This document shows, in pieces, positions 32,469 to 41,228 of a DNA stretch of 46,786 nt. The number at the start of each line of letters is the position of its first letter. Position 1 is the first letter of the stretch. Origin of the DNA: an uncultured Prevotellaceae bacterium (GTDB lineage: Bacteria; Bacteroidota; Bacteroidia; Bacteroidales; Muribaculaceae); contig ONJS01000022.1 in NCBI GenBank assembly GCA_900318205.1, forward strand, positions 1-46,786, read 5' to 3'. The position numbers were made by a program, and so were the translations under genes. Below the pieces are notes generated by a model. It did not search any database. It was not told the origin of the DNA and saw only the letters and a program-made list of their open reading frames with translations.

Positions 32469-33665
32469 ATGAAGAAGACCGCACGCAATGTCATCCTCTT
32501 TGACGACAACGAGGTTCGCAAGCACCTGATGCCGTTTACCTATACTCGTCCCACTGCCATGTTGCGCTTGGGCATCACCACCATCAGCGAGAAATGGCAG
32601 GCGATGCTTGGCGAAGCCACATACAGCTATCTCACAGTGCCTTACCTCAAGAAGAAGTTCCCGTTGCACGTACGCCGCTCCACCAATCTGATGATTGCGG
32701 GACACGTCATTCCTACGCCCGAACTCGCGCAGCAGGTCCTGTCCTTACAGGAAGGCGAGGCCTTGATGGTGGGCGAAGAGCTCATCGCCTTTAACGGCAC
32801 GGCTCATGACTATGATGCCCGTCACTACACACGCGTGCACTTCGCGAAGGATATCCCGCTCATCATCCGTCACTTGTATGACATCTTTGAGTTCAACGGC
32901 GTGGTTCTGGAACAGGACTTTGCCCGCATTACTGCTGGGCGAGAGTCACAGCCGTTATCAGCGACCAATACCGTCATCGGCGATCCATCTCGCATCTTCG
33001 TTGAGCAGGGTGCCTATATCGAGGGCGCAATGCTTAACACCAATGGTGGTCCCATCTACATCGGCCGCGATGTCGAAGTGATGGAAGGCGCCTGCATCCG
33101 TGGCGGCTTCGCTGCTTGCCATGACGCCAAGGTTCGCATCGGTGCCAAGGTCTATGGAGCGACTACGCTCGGACCGCATGTCAAGATCGGCGGTGAGGTC
33201 GAGAATACCGTCTTTATCGGCTACAGCAACAAGGCACATGACGGTTTCCTGGGTGATGCCGTCATCGGCGAGTGGTGCAACATTGGCGGCGGAACCACAG
33301 CCAGCAACCTGAAGAATGACTATGGCGAGATCAAGCTGTGGAACTACGCCAGCAAACGCTTTGAGCGCACCGGACTGCAGTTCTGCGGTCTCTTTATGGG
33401 CGACCACAGCAAGATCGGCGTCAACGGTATGATCAATACCGCCACAGTACTTGGCGTCGGCGTGAACATCCACGGAGCAGGTTTCCCGCGCAACTTCGTT
33501 GCCTCCTTCCAGGAAGGAAGCGCTGCTGCCGGATTCAAGAACGTCCCGCTGGAGACCTTCTACACTATCGTCCAACGCGTCATGGCCCGTCGCAACATTC
33601 CCTTGACCGACATCGACCGCGACATCTACAAGGCTATCTACAACATCAGCGATAGGTATAAGTAG
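32469..33665 (+). CDS. GlmU-like sugar nucleotidyltransferase / hexapeptide acyltransferase
   Basis: A 398-residue protein of the alternative bacterial GlmU family (TIGR03991-type), thought to help make UDP-GlcNAc for cell wall or surface glycan. The N-terminal half is a degenerate nucleotidyltransferase (NVILFDDNEVRKHLMPFTYT RPTAMLRLG). The C-terminal half (about 170-380) is a left-handed beta-helix with hexapeptide repeats (YIGRDVEVMEGACIRGG, IGGGTTASNLKNDYGE, FMGDHSKIGVNGMINTAT). Length fits the family. A terminator follows at 33718-33740. Whether it has both GlmU activities cannot be judged from sequence. Confidence 0.9.
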   Translation: MKKTARNVILFDDNEVRKHLMPFTYTRPTAMLRLGITTISEKWQAMLGEATYSYLTVPYLKKKFPLHVRRSTNLMIAGHVIPTPELAQQVLSLQEGEALMVGEELIAFNGTAHDYDARHYTRVHFAKDIPLIIRHLYDIFEFNGVVLEQDFARITAGRESQPLSATNTVIGDPSRIFVEQGAYIEGAMLNTNGGPIYIGRDVEVMEGACIRGGFAACHDAKVRIGAKVYGATTLGPHVKIGGEVENTVFIGYSNKAHDGFLGDAVIGEWCNIGGGTTASNLKNDYGEIKLWNYASKRFERTGLQFCGLFMGDHSKIGVNGMINTATVLGVGVNIHGAGFPRNFVASFQEGSAAAGFKNVPLETFYTIVQRVMARRNIPLTDIDRDIYKAIYNISDRYK

Positions 33666-33717
33666 AGTCGGCCGATACGTCAAAAAGCAAAAGGACTCAT
33701 CTTTGACTGAATTTATT

Positions 33718-33740
33718 AAGTTGCTGTTTTACAGCAACTT
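33718..33740 (+). terminator. Terminator after the GlmU-like gene
   Basis: AAGTTGCTG-TTTTA-CAGCAACTT, a perfect 9-bp stem followed by TTATTTTTATT. Confidence 0.92.
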
Positions 33741-34097
33741 TTATTTTTATTGCCATTATGCAAGGGACGGGCGGGTTTGTTAACGAAGATTAAAAGCATT
33801 TTTCAGGTCTCACAGCACAAAGGTAAAACATGTCGCAGAGCAGCACCATGGCAAAAAGCTGAGATGGGGGGATATCGCAGGTATAGTGGTGGGATTTAAT
33901 AGGAGATGATAGGAGATGATAGGAGATGATGGGAGATGATGGGAGATGATGGGAGATGATAGGAGATGATAGGATTCTATAGGGGGTTATGGGAGAGGGG
34001 GCAGCTCTTGGGGTATTTTTTGGGGGAACAACAACGGCCCCTGGCCTCATCTAGGATTAGAGGGGGCCAGGGGGGTGATGAGGGGGTGGTGGTTTTT
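33741..34097. other. Intergenic region between convergent genes, mostly low-complexity repeat
   Basis: Contains the GATGATAGGA decamer array (33898-33985) and G-rich sequence. No coding region, RNA gene or clear promoter was found. Confidence 0.6.
33898..33985. repeat. GATGATAGGA decamer array
   Basis: Eight or so consecutive 10-base units, ATGATAGGAG or ATGATGGGAG, in the same family as the arrays at 24491 and in the CRISPR flanks. It lies about 230 bases past the GlmU-like stop and 110 bases past the dipeptidase stop (convergent). Confidence 0.88.
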
Positions 34098-35714
34098 TTA
34101 GAAGCCTTTCCAGGATTGGAGCCAGAAGGTGTGGGCGAGTTGTTGCCAGCGGTAGGCGGCGGCGCCTAGCATGTCCTGGGTGTAGTCGTTGAGGTACTGG
34201 GCGGCTCGCTTGGCGTCCTGGGCGTTGAGGTCTTGCCAGGTCTTTTCTACCATGGGGAGCTCGCGGAGGCCTTTCTCGAGGAAGTGGTCACGGGCTGGCT
34301 CGAGGGTCTTGCGATAGACACCCCAGCGCAATGAGGCGAGGCGGTTGGCCTTGCGGAACTGCCACAAGACGGTGTTGTCGTTCTCGGCGCTGTGGCCGCA
34401 GAGCTTCATCGATGCGGGCAGGTCGGTGTTACCGCAGAAGATGGGGAAACGGGGGCTCTGACCGGGATTGTCAAAGGCTACCCATGCTACTCCGCCGATC
34501 TCGTCGGGGAGCCAGTCGCGCAATTGGATGACGGTGCTGTAGGAACACCAGGGGACGCTGACGGTGCGTGTCCACTTCATAGCAGAGTCGCCCATGGCAT
34601 AGAACATAGCGAGCTGCTCATTGGTGATCCAGGGGTTGGCGACGGGTGAGACGATGCTGTCGGGCTCGTTCTCGACGAGATTGCCCTTTTTGTCCTTGCG
34701 CTTGGGATTGGGGATCTTGTGACGGGCACTCAGGTCAAGGGGCGTTCCCTCGTAATAGCTGCCCAAGAGACGTGAGACATCCTCGACGCTCACCTTCTTG
34801 TCGGGCTTGATGCTCACGGGGAGGTTCTCGATGGTGTCAGACAGGTTCAACGAGGGTGCCAGCTGCTGCAGGATGTAAAGCTCGCGGGTGCTGTAGTTCT
34901 TTACTTCCTTCTTGTAGTTGGTGCCACTGTAGGCTTTCCAGAAGCAGAAGGGTTCCTTGCCGTCCCAAAGTTTCAGTTTGCGTGCCACGTCAAAGACGTT
35001 GTCGGATGCCATGTAGTGGTCGGGGTCATTGAGGTCAAGGGCACCGATACGGGATATGTTGGCCGACACGCCTACTTCGTCATCGGGGATGCGAACAGCG
35101 GCCCAGACGCCACCAACCTTTTTGGGACCCTCACCGAAGATCTCAAAGAGCCATGCTTCGTTTTTATCAGCGATGGTGAGGCACTCACCACTGTCACCGT
35201 AGCCGTATTTTTTGACCAGCTCACCCATCAGGCGGATGGCGTCACGTGCCGTAGTGCAGCGCTCGAGGGCGATGCGCGACAGCTCCTCAATCATGAAGAT
35301 GCCTGCCTTGTTACGCAGGGTGTCGCGTCCCGAGATGGTGGTCTCGCCCATGGCGAGCTGCTTCTCGTTGAGGCAGGGATAGGCAGTGTCGAGGAAACGA
35401 TAGGTGTGTCGCACCTGAGGGATGGTTCCTGTCTGGACCATGCCGGTGACGTCGGTGGGCGAAGTGGTGTGGAAACGGTCACGATAGACGGCAGTGACGG
35501 TGTCACGGTCATAGTCGCGGGCTGGCGTCATGGTCATCCAGGTGCGGTAACGTGCGTCACAAGTGTGGGAAGTGATGACGGAGCCGTCGGTGCTTGCCTT
35601 TTTGCCGACCATGATGCTGGTGCAGGATTCTGTCATGCGCTCAAGGGCTTCCTGAGCGTTGATGCTGGCGGTGAAAGCCATCATGAGGATGGCGATTGTC
35701 AAGAAGGGTTTCAT
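34098..35714 (-). CDS. C69-family dipeptidase (PepD-like), secreted
   Basis: A 538-residue Ntn-hydrolase peptidase that likely cleaves dipeptides outside the cytoplasm. Start 35714 gives signal MKPFLTIAILMMAFTASINA, then a short propeptide (QEALERMTES) before C31-T-S-I-M-V, the probable self-exposed catalytic Cys. Family stretches: GKKASTDGSVITSHTCDAR, GMVQTGTIPQVRHTYRFLDT, GETTISGRDTLRNKAGIFMI, ECLTIADKNEAWLFEIFGEG. Length is normal. A -7 box TACCTTTG lies at 35751-35744. Single gene. Together with the C45-like enzyme this is the second secreted Ntn hydrolase in the window. Confidence 0.93.
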   Translation of the reverse strand: MKPFLTIAILMMAFTASINAQEALERMTESCTSIMVGKKASTDGSVITSHTCDARYRTWMTMTPARDYDRDTVTAVYRDRFHTTSPTDVTGMVQTGTIPQVRHTYRFLDTAYPCLNEKQLAMGETTISGRDTLRNKAGIFMIEELSRIALERCTTARDAIRLMGELVKKYGYGDSGECLTIADKNEAWLFEIFGEGPKKVGGVWAAVRIPDDEVGVSANISRIGALDLNDPDHYMASDNVFDVARKLKLWDGKEPFCFWKAYSGTNYKKEVKNYSTRELYILQQLAPSLNLSDTIENLPVSIKPDKKVSVEDVSRLLGSYYEGTPLDLSARHKIPNPKRKDKKGNLVENEPDSIVSPVANPWITNEQLAMFYAMGDSAMKWTRTVSVPWCSYSTVIQLRDWLPDEIGGVAWVAFDNPGQSPRFPIFCGNTDLPASMKLCGHSAENDNTVLWQFRKANRLASLRWGVYRKTLEPARDHFLEKGLRELPMVEKTWQDLNAQDAKRAAQYLNDYTQDMLGAAAYRWQQLAHTFWLQSWKGF

Positions 35715-35743
35715 ATTGATTGGTTTTTGGTTTTTAGCTTGGG

Positions 35744-35751
35744 CAAAGGTA
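35744..35751 (-). promoter_or_regulatory. -7 box of the dipeptidase gene
   Basis: Minus-strand TACCTTTG, 30 bases before the ATG. No clear -33 element. Confidence 0.5.
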
Positions 35752-35854
35752 GTGAATTTTCTTGACATAGATGGCATGGAGGGGGAAACTGCTGCGGAGG
35801 GGTGCGCGTTGACAACGCGCAATACGGGACAAGGGGATGGGGCGGGCATGAATT

Positions 35855-35885
35855 AAGGCAGCCCTGCGGGGTGCAGGGCTGCCTT
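35855..35885 (-). terminator. Terminator of the secreted 612-aa protein gene
   Basis: AAGGCAGCCCTG (35855-35866) pairs perfectly with CAGGGCTGCCTT (35874-35885), a 12-bp stem and 7-base loop, about 40 bases past the stop. Confidence 0.82.
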
Positions 35886-35923
35886 TAATCAATTCTCGTC
35901 AAAATGATGACGGGTGGTGAGAA

Positions 35924-37762
35924 TTACTTGAAGATGTACTTCTTACCATTGTGGATGTAGATGCCACGCTCGGTGGGAGCAGCTACACGACGGCCGTCGA
36001 TAGTGTACCATGCACCGTTGTCGTTGCCAACAGTAACCTCATTGATGCCAGTGGGATCAGCGTAGATTACGATCGGGCCATAGATTTCATCTACAATACC
36101 ATTGTAGAACTCAGTATCGGGTACATTTACGACGATGAGGTATGAGCCAATCTCGGTGGGGAGACCGTTGATTACATTACCATCCATGTCGGTGTAGGTA
36201 ACTTCTGCCTGAGCATCGCCAACGACTACAACAACAGTTGCGCCATGACCATTGCCGTCATGCTTAACAGGGCTCTCGTAGTCAACTTCAACCTCGGCCT
36301 GACCCTTAACGATCTCGAACTCAACAGTGTTGATACCGATGGTATTCATATCATAATCACCCCAGATGCTCTGAGAATAGGTACCGGGATTTACGTACTC
36401 ACCATCACCACCAACGACATAGTCAATAACACCACCAACAGTTACCGTGAAGGTCTTGGGGGTACCATCGTAAACCTGAGTTTCAGGAGCAACGGTTAAG
36501 CTCATGCTGCGAACATCCTCCCACTCCAGACCATTCAACGGTCTGATGTTGTCCAGACCGTCGTTGAAGCGCAGCTGCAGGGTGTGGATATCAGTTACGT
36601 CGGGATTGAAGAACATGTCGAAGGGCAGCTCATAGGTCTGACCAGATACCAGCGGGGTCTCGATGCGGGTCCACTCACCACGGTCACCGTCAACCATGTA
36701 CTCAATGAAGCCTTCCTGGCCATAGGGGTGCTCATAGTAGCCCCAAACGTGGGCGGGATGGGCAACGGTCAAGTCGTTCCAACCGTCAAAGTTGTAAGCC
36801 TCTACCTGGGCGGTTAAGATGTCCTGACCGGGCTCGGGATCGGGATCAGGCTCCTCGAAGTCAATCTCACCAACGCTGATGAGATAAGCCAGTTCAATGC
36901 TCTCACCTGCGGGGATTTCTTTGCCCTTCCAGCAGAAACCAAGACCGCTGTCATAACCAAGATTCTCCTTCCCGTAGTACTGAGAATCACTAGGACTGTT
37001 TTCAAAAGTGCCACCGTTCTCAGCGGGTGCATCATAGACTGTGCTCGAGTACTCACCCACGATCTCATTGGCATGCCAGTTGGTGCTGTAGAAGCCGAAC
37101 CAGTAGTCATCAACGGGGGTCACACCAGTAACGTGCTCACCAAAGAGGACGCACAACAAAGGTGAACCAGCATCGATAGAGCGTTTCATCTTGATACCAT
37201 AGGTAGCGTCGGACGAGGTCGTCAACATCTCCAAGGGAGCCTCGTCGTTGGTACCAATCATAATGTCGGCCCAAACACCGGCATTGATGGTCACAGGCAC
37301 GGAGCCGTTGTTGGTCACGGTGTAAATAACGCGAGCGGCAACGTTACCTTGAGGCTCAAGTCTTGTTGTCATTCTCACATCACCCACATTAGTTCCATTC
37401 AAGGCATTCACATAGGTGGGAGTACCATTGTCCACCTGCAGGGCAGCGATGAAACCTGCACCGGGCTTGGGAGTGGGATTCCACCAGTTCCAAATCGAGG
37501 GTTCCTCCTCATACTCATAAGTGCTTGAGTAATACTCGTCGCCAATCTTACCGAGAATGCTGACACCATACTGGTAGCCAGGACCTGCAGCAAAACGTCT
37601 TGAGATGTTGTAATAGATTGACGTGGGAGGCAACTGCTGATAGCCGTCAGGAAGGCTAGAGTAGGCGTTTGAACGCGCGGGACCCTTAGCGGGGGCAGCG
37701 TCAAGTTGCAAAGCGCAAACGCACGCCATCATTGCAAACAAAAGGACTGTAATCTTTTTCAT
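35924..37762 (-). CDS. Large secreted protein with T9SS-like C-terminal domain, function unknown
   Basis: A 612-residue exported protein, signal MKKITVLLFAMMACVCALQL-DAAP. I do not recognise the N-terminal 300 residues, which are rich in Tyr, Gly and Trp (YQYGVSILGKIGDEYYSSTY, WADIMIGTNDEAPLEML). After a Pro/Asp linker (EEPDPDPEPGQD) come two or three Ig-like beta domains (about 320-570, including an MBG-like YDGTPKTFTVTVGG). The last 40 residues (WYTIDGRRVAAPTERGIYIH NGKK...) resemble the C-terminal sorting or attachment domain common in Bacteroidales. Likely surface-exposed. It has its own promoter (37872-37902) and terminator. Confidence 0.75.
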   Translation of the reverse strand: MKKITVLLFAMMACVCALQLDAAPAKGPARSNAYSSLPDGYQQLPPTSIYYNISRRFAAGPGYQYGVSILGKIGDEYYSSTYEYEEEPSIWNWWNPTPKPGAGFIAALQVDNGTPTYVNALNGTNVGDVRMTTRLEPQGNVAARVIYTVTNNGSVPVTINAGVWADIMIGTNDEAPLEMLTTSSDATYGIKMKRSIDAGSPLLCVLFGEHVTGVTPVDDYWFGFYSTNWHANEIVGEYSSTVYDAPAENGGTFENSPSDSQYYGKENLGYDSGLGFCWKGKEIPAGESIELAYLISVGEIDFEEPDPDPEPGQDILTAQVEAYNFDGWNDLTVAHPAHVWGYYEHPYGQEGFIEYMVDGDRGEWTRIETPLVSGQTYELPFDMFFNPDVTDIHTLQLRFNDGLDNIRPLNGLEWEDVRSMSLTVAPETQVYDGTPKTFTVTVGGVIDYVVGGDGEYVNPGTYSQSIWGDYDMNTIGINTVEFEIVKGQAEVEVDYESPVKHDGNGHGATVVVVVGDAQAEVTYTDMDGNVINGLPTEIGSYLIVVNVPDTEFYNGIVDEIYGPIVIYADPTGINEVTVGNDNGAWYTIDGRRVAAPTERGIYIHNGKKYIFK

Positions 37763-37871
37763 ATCAAATTAAAAATTAAAAATTATAAAAATGAATAATA
37801 CTAAAAATTTACATCTTATGCTTTTATGGTTTAAAGCATATACTTTACGATAGCTTCAAAACATACGTGCA

Positions 37872-37902
37872 CAAAATTACAATATGTAATAAAAACAACA
37901 AA
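37872..37902 (-). promoter_or_regulatory. Promoter of the secreted 612-aa protein gene
   Basis: Minus-strand TTTG (37902-37899), 19 bases, TAATTTTG (37879-37872). Leader of about 100 bases, AT-rich. Confidence 0.75.
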
Positions 37903-38000
37903 ATTTTTTACTGTTAATAAATCTTAATGTTAATAACTTGGGTAAAAACATCATATTTTTTCAGTAAATAGAAGCCATTTCTAGGTAAACTGCAATCATT

Positions 38001-39311
38001 TTATCGCAAACTCACTTCCAAAATAGTATCAATACCCGACGGCACTGCGGGCAACAAGACTGTAATGCCATCGCCAGAGCGGGTGTACTGCAACCTGGTC
38101 TTGTCGCTAAAGTAACGGATCTGCTTAACCTGTTTGGCGTTCAGGGGGAGGTAGAGGGCATTGTCCTTGAGGTTGAGGATGTGGACATAGAGCGTGTTGC
38201 CGCGTTGAGTGGTAACGCCCCAGTCATGCGGCGGGATGATGCCGCCACGAGTGCCGTAAATGCTCTCGCCATTGACCCGCATCCACTCTCCCAGAGCATG
38301 CAGACGCTCTACTGCCTCGTCGGGGAGGCAACCGTCGGGTCGGGGTCCCACGTTGATGAGAAGGTTACCGTTGCGTCCCGCAGCGCGGATGAGCGTGCGT
38401 ATGATCTCGTCGCCGCTCTTGTAGTTCTTGTCGGTGATGCGATATCCCCAAGTGTGGTTCATCGTCATGCAAGTCTCCAGCGGCAGCTGGCTGATGCCGT
38501 TCTCGCCCGAGTAGCCTGCAGTATTCTCACCAGGCACGTCCTGCTCAAAAATCTGGATATCCTCGCCCGGGAAAGGCACCTCATGATGGTTGTTGCCGAC
38601 GAGGCATGCAGGCTGAAGACGATGAATGAGAGCGTACTGCTCGTCGAGTTGCCAGTCAAAGGGCGTGGGGTCGGAGTCATGCTCCCACTTGCCGTCAAAC
38701 CAGATGGCGCCAATGGGGCCATAGTTGGTCAACAATTCGGTCAGCTGGTCGTTCATGAAACGGTAGTATTGTGGCCAGTTGTTCGTGGCGGGGTCATGGG
38801 GCATCTCCTTCTGGTGGCGTCCTAATGGATAGTCCAAGCGGTGCCAGTCGAGGTGGGAATAATAGAAATGGAGCTTGATGCCGTGCCGCTGGCAGGCGTC
38901 GGCAAGTTCCTTGAGCACGTCGCGCTTGAAGGGAGTCGCATCGACGATGTTGTAGTCGCTGGCAGCGCTCTTGAACATCGAGAAACCGTCATGATGACGC
39001 GAGGTGATAGTGATGTAGCGGGCACCGGCGTCCTTGATGGCGCGCACCCACTCATCGGCGTCAAAGCTCGAGGGATAGAAACCTGCAGGCAGTTGGGCAT
39101 ACTCGTCGCGGTCGATGCGCTTGTTGTACATCACCCACTCACCGTCGGCCAGCATCGAATAGATGCCCCAATGGATGAACACGCCCAGTTTATTGTCCTG
39201 GAACTCCTGACGGGCCTTGAGGTTCGCCTCGCTGGGCACATAAGCCGTCTGCCGGGCGACGGCAAGAAGTCCGACGAAGGTCAAAAAGAATGAAAAAACG
39301 ATTTTTCTCAT
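38001..39311 (-). CDS. GH29 alpha-L-fucosidase, secreted
   Basis: A 436-residue enzyme that removes alpha-linked L-fucose from glycans. Signal MRKIVFSFFLTFVGLLAVARQ is followed by the GH29 barrel: KLGVFIHWGIYSMLADGEW, ITITSRHHDGFSMF, LHFYYSHLDWH, and GAIWFDGKWEHD, where D206 is the catalytic nucleophile of the family. NLLINVGPRPDGCLPDEA marks the end of the barrel, and a small C-terminal beta domain follows. Another ATG at 39317 overlaps the stop of the upstream esterase as TAATG, so the two genes are likely translationally coupled; 39311 is the better signal-peptide start. Target glycan unknown; host mucin is plausible. Confidence 0.95.
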   Translation of the reverse strand: MRKIVFSFFLTFVGLLAVARQTAYVPSEANLKARQEFQDNKLGVFIHWGIYSMLADGEWVMYNKRIDRDEYAQLPAGFYPSSFDADEWVRAIKDAGARYITITSRHHDGFSMFKSAASDYNIVDATPFKRDVLKELADACQRHGIKLHFYYSHLDWHRLDYPLGRHQKEMPHDPATNNWPQYYRFMNDQLTELLTNYGPIGAIWFDGKWEHDSDPTPFDWQLDEQYALIHRLQPACLVGNNHHEVPFPGEDIQIFEQDVPGENTAGYSGENGISQLPLETCMTMNHTWGYRITDKNYKSGDEIIRTLIRAAGRNGNLLINVGPRPDGCLPDEAVERLHALGEWMRVNGESIYGTRGGIIPPHDWGVTTQRGNTLYVHILNLKDNALYLPLNAKQVKQIRYFSDKTRLQYTRSGDGITVLLPAVPSGIDTILEVSLR

Positions 39312-39316
39312 AGTCA

Positions 39317-41098
39317 TTATGATTTATGATTGTTTGGATTTTTCTTGAAAAGGCGGCAAATCTTGAAAATCAGCCATGTTAACAGCATGATGACGGCTAT
39401 CAGCGTACCGATAGCGATGCCGACATACCACGGTGCCTTGTCCAGCAAGTCACTGAAAACAGGCGAGATGTATTCTTTCAGAAGCGGGGCGATGAATTGC
39501 ATTTCCTCTTTCTCGGTTGCTGAGTCATAGTCAACGCCGATATTGTCGTCCAGCATCATCGTAGCATGCAGGGTGGCCTCGTAGGGCGGCCAGTAATGCT
39601 GCGGCGTGCTGGGGTCGCCGGTGGCAGCAAAGTTGACCCACATCTGCTGCACTTCGGCGGCCAGGGCCGCGTCAGGCGTTTCGTTGGTTTTGATCTGGCG
39701 TCCCGTATTCAGGACATAGCACACTTCGCAGCCGTGGCAAGCGCCATAGACAGGGGCACTCAACGGCTTACCCCACAGATACATATAGGTCTTGCCTCCC
39801 GATGCCGCATGACGCTGCGCCATCTCGATGGCTGGCCCGCGGAACATCAGGTCGTTCAAGAAGTTAACCACCGGTTGCTCCCGATTCACCACATTTTCTT
39901 CATAATCAAGATATCGGGCGGCTTGACTGCGCTGAGCGCTGTCGAGCGACATGGCAATGTAGCGATACCATAGCCAGGTCGCCATATCGAACTCCTCCTC
40001 GCCGCCCATCGCGTCAACCCAGTAGAGTGCCTCGTCGATGGTGGTGCCGATGAGCATATCAATGCCCGCATTGAAGCCGTCAAAGCGGCTGTAAGGGTCC
40101 TCGGGAATGACCACACCGTCCCGCTCGGGGAAACGGAAAAACTTGCCCACCTCGTCGTTGAGAGCGATGATTTCATCTTCGGTAAGCGCCTGCAGGTCAG
40201 CAACGGTCTTGGCTCCCGTGGCATCAAGCACCTGCTTGGTCAGGCGCTGGCAGTCCTCGCGGCTGCTGGTCAAGGCGACACTGCCGCTCTGCATGATAGC
40301 GCGGCGGAACAAGCCCTGCGCCTCGTCGATACTGGCAAGAATCGAGACACTGCCGGCTCCGGCCGAGTGGCCCATGATGGTCACATTGTCAGGGTCACCG
40401 CCAAAGGCCGCGATATTCCTCTTCACCCATCTGAGTGCCTCGACCTGATCGAGCAAGCCCAAATTGCCGCTGCGGGAATATGCCTTGCCGTCGGGCAACG
40501 ACGAGAGATCAAGGAAGCCGAGCAGCCCCAGGCGGTAATTGATCGAGACCATGACAACCTCGGGATGGGCTTTGACGAAACGGTCTCCCCAGTTGCGGGG
40601 ATTAGCAGTGCCGTCACACACGTAGGAGCCGCCATGAATCCACACCATCACAGGGCGTCGAGCCGTGCGCATCCCACTGGCTGCCGTCCACACGTTGAGC
40701 GTCAAGCAGTCCTCACCCTGAGGATAGAGCGATGCAGCATTCCCTTGAGAACGGGTTTGGATGGCAGAGTGGCCGAAGTAGCGGGCTTCGCGCACAAAGC
40801 GGCTGTCTGGCTCGGGTTTAGCGACCTGCCAGCGGCGTCCGCCCGTGGGCTGCAAGGCGTATGGAATGCCCTTGAAAGCGAGCAAATTGCTGTCCCGCTG
40901 ACCGACAAAGATGCCATTGGCGACCTCAACAGCCAGCGAGTCGGGATAATCACCCTCGACGACCTTATTCTCACCATAGAGGGCCGTCATTTCCTGTTCC
41001 AGAGTCGAGGGCTCCTGCGGCTGATTTTGCTGCTTGGAACCACAGGCCACAAGCAGCAATGACAGCAGCATCATGCCCCAAATCGAGATCTGTTTCAT
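39317..41098 (-). CDS. Type-B carboxylesterase lipoprotein with C-terminal membrane anchor
   Basis: A 593-residue alpha/beta-hydrolase of the carboxylesterase type-B family. Lipoprotein signal MKQISIWGMMLLSLLLVAC (C19). The oxyanion-hole motif is MVWIHGGSYVCDGT, the nucleophile elbow GHSAGAGS (S245), the acid probably in IGTTIDEALYW, and the His in YGACHGCEVCYVLN, so the triad looks complete. Unusually the C-terminus has a membrane helix (YVGIAIGTLIAVIMLLTWLI) and a basic tail (CRLFKKNPNNHKS). First gene of a two-gene operon with the fucosidase, suggesting removal of ester groups (e.g. acetyl) from fucosylated glycans (inference). Promoter at 41124-41155, divergent from ftsY. Confidence 0.9.
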   Translation of the reverse strand: MKQISIWGMMLLSLLLVACGSKQQNQPQEPSTLEQEMTALYGENKVVEGDYPDSLAVEVANGIFVGQRDSNLLAFKGIPYALQPTGGRRWQVAKPEPDSRFVREARYFGHSAIQTRSQGNAASLYPQGEDCLTLNVWTAASGMRTARRPVMVWIHGGSYVCDGTANPRNWGDRFVKAHPEVVMVSINYRLGLLGFLDLSSLPDGKAYSRSGNLGLLDQVEALRWVKRNIAAFGGDPDNVTIMGHSAGAGSVSILASIDEAQGLFRRAIMQSGSVALTSSREDCQRLTKQVLDATGAKTVADLQALTEDEIIALNDEVGKFFRFPERDGVVIPEDPYSRFDGFNAGIDMLIGTTIDEALYWVDAMGGEEEFDMATWLWYRYIAMSLDSAQRSQAARYLDYEENVVNREQPVVNFLNDLMFRGPAIEMAQRHAASGGKTYMYLWGKPLSAPVYGACHGCEVCYVLNTGRQIKTNETPDAALAAEVQQMWVNFAATGDPSTPQHYWPPYEATLHATMMLDDNIGVDYDSATEKEEMQFIAPLLKEYISPVFSDLLDKAPWYVGIAIGTLIAVIMLLTWLIFKICRLFKKNPNNHKS

Positions 41099-41123
41099 AA
41101 CTTATCTGTTGTAATGATGAGCG

Positions 41124-41155
41124 CAAAGTTAGTCAAACCCAAGCAGAAAAACAAA
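41124..41155 (-). promoter_or_regulatory. Promoter of the esterase-fucosidase operon
   Basis: Minus-strand TTTG (41155-41152), 20 bases, TAACTTTG (41131-41124). Both boxes are exact. Confidence 0.78.
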
Positions 41156-41194
41156 AAAAATAGCATGTACACCCTTCATGCGCAAGAAAATGTG

Positions 41195-41202
41195 TACCTT
41201 TG
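41195..41202 (+). promoter_or_regulatory. -7 box of ftsY-rimO
   Basis: TACCTTTG, 27 bases before the ftsY ATG. -33 box not evident. Confidence 0.55.
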
Positions 41203-41228
41203 TACCCAAATCACAAAAATGAACCATT

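Noticed and set aside
35803-35821. GCGCGTTG-AC-AACGCGC mini-palindrome upstream of the dipeptidase promoter
   Set aside because: Short, with no position or partner that suggests a function. Possibly a chance operator.
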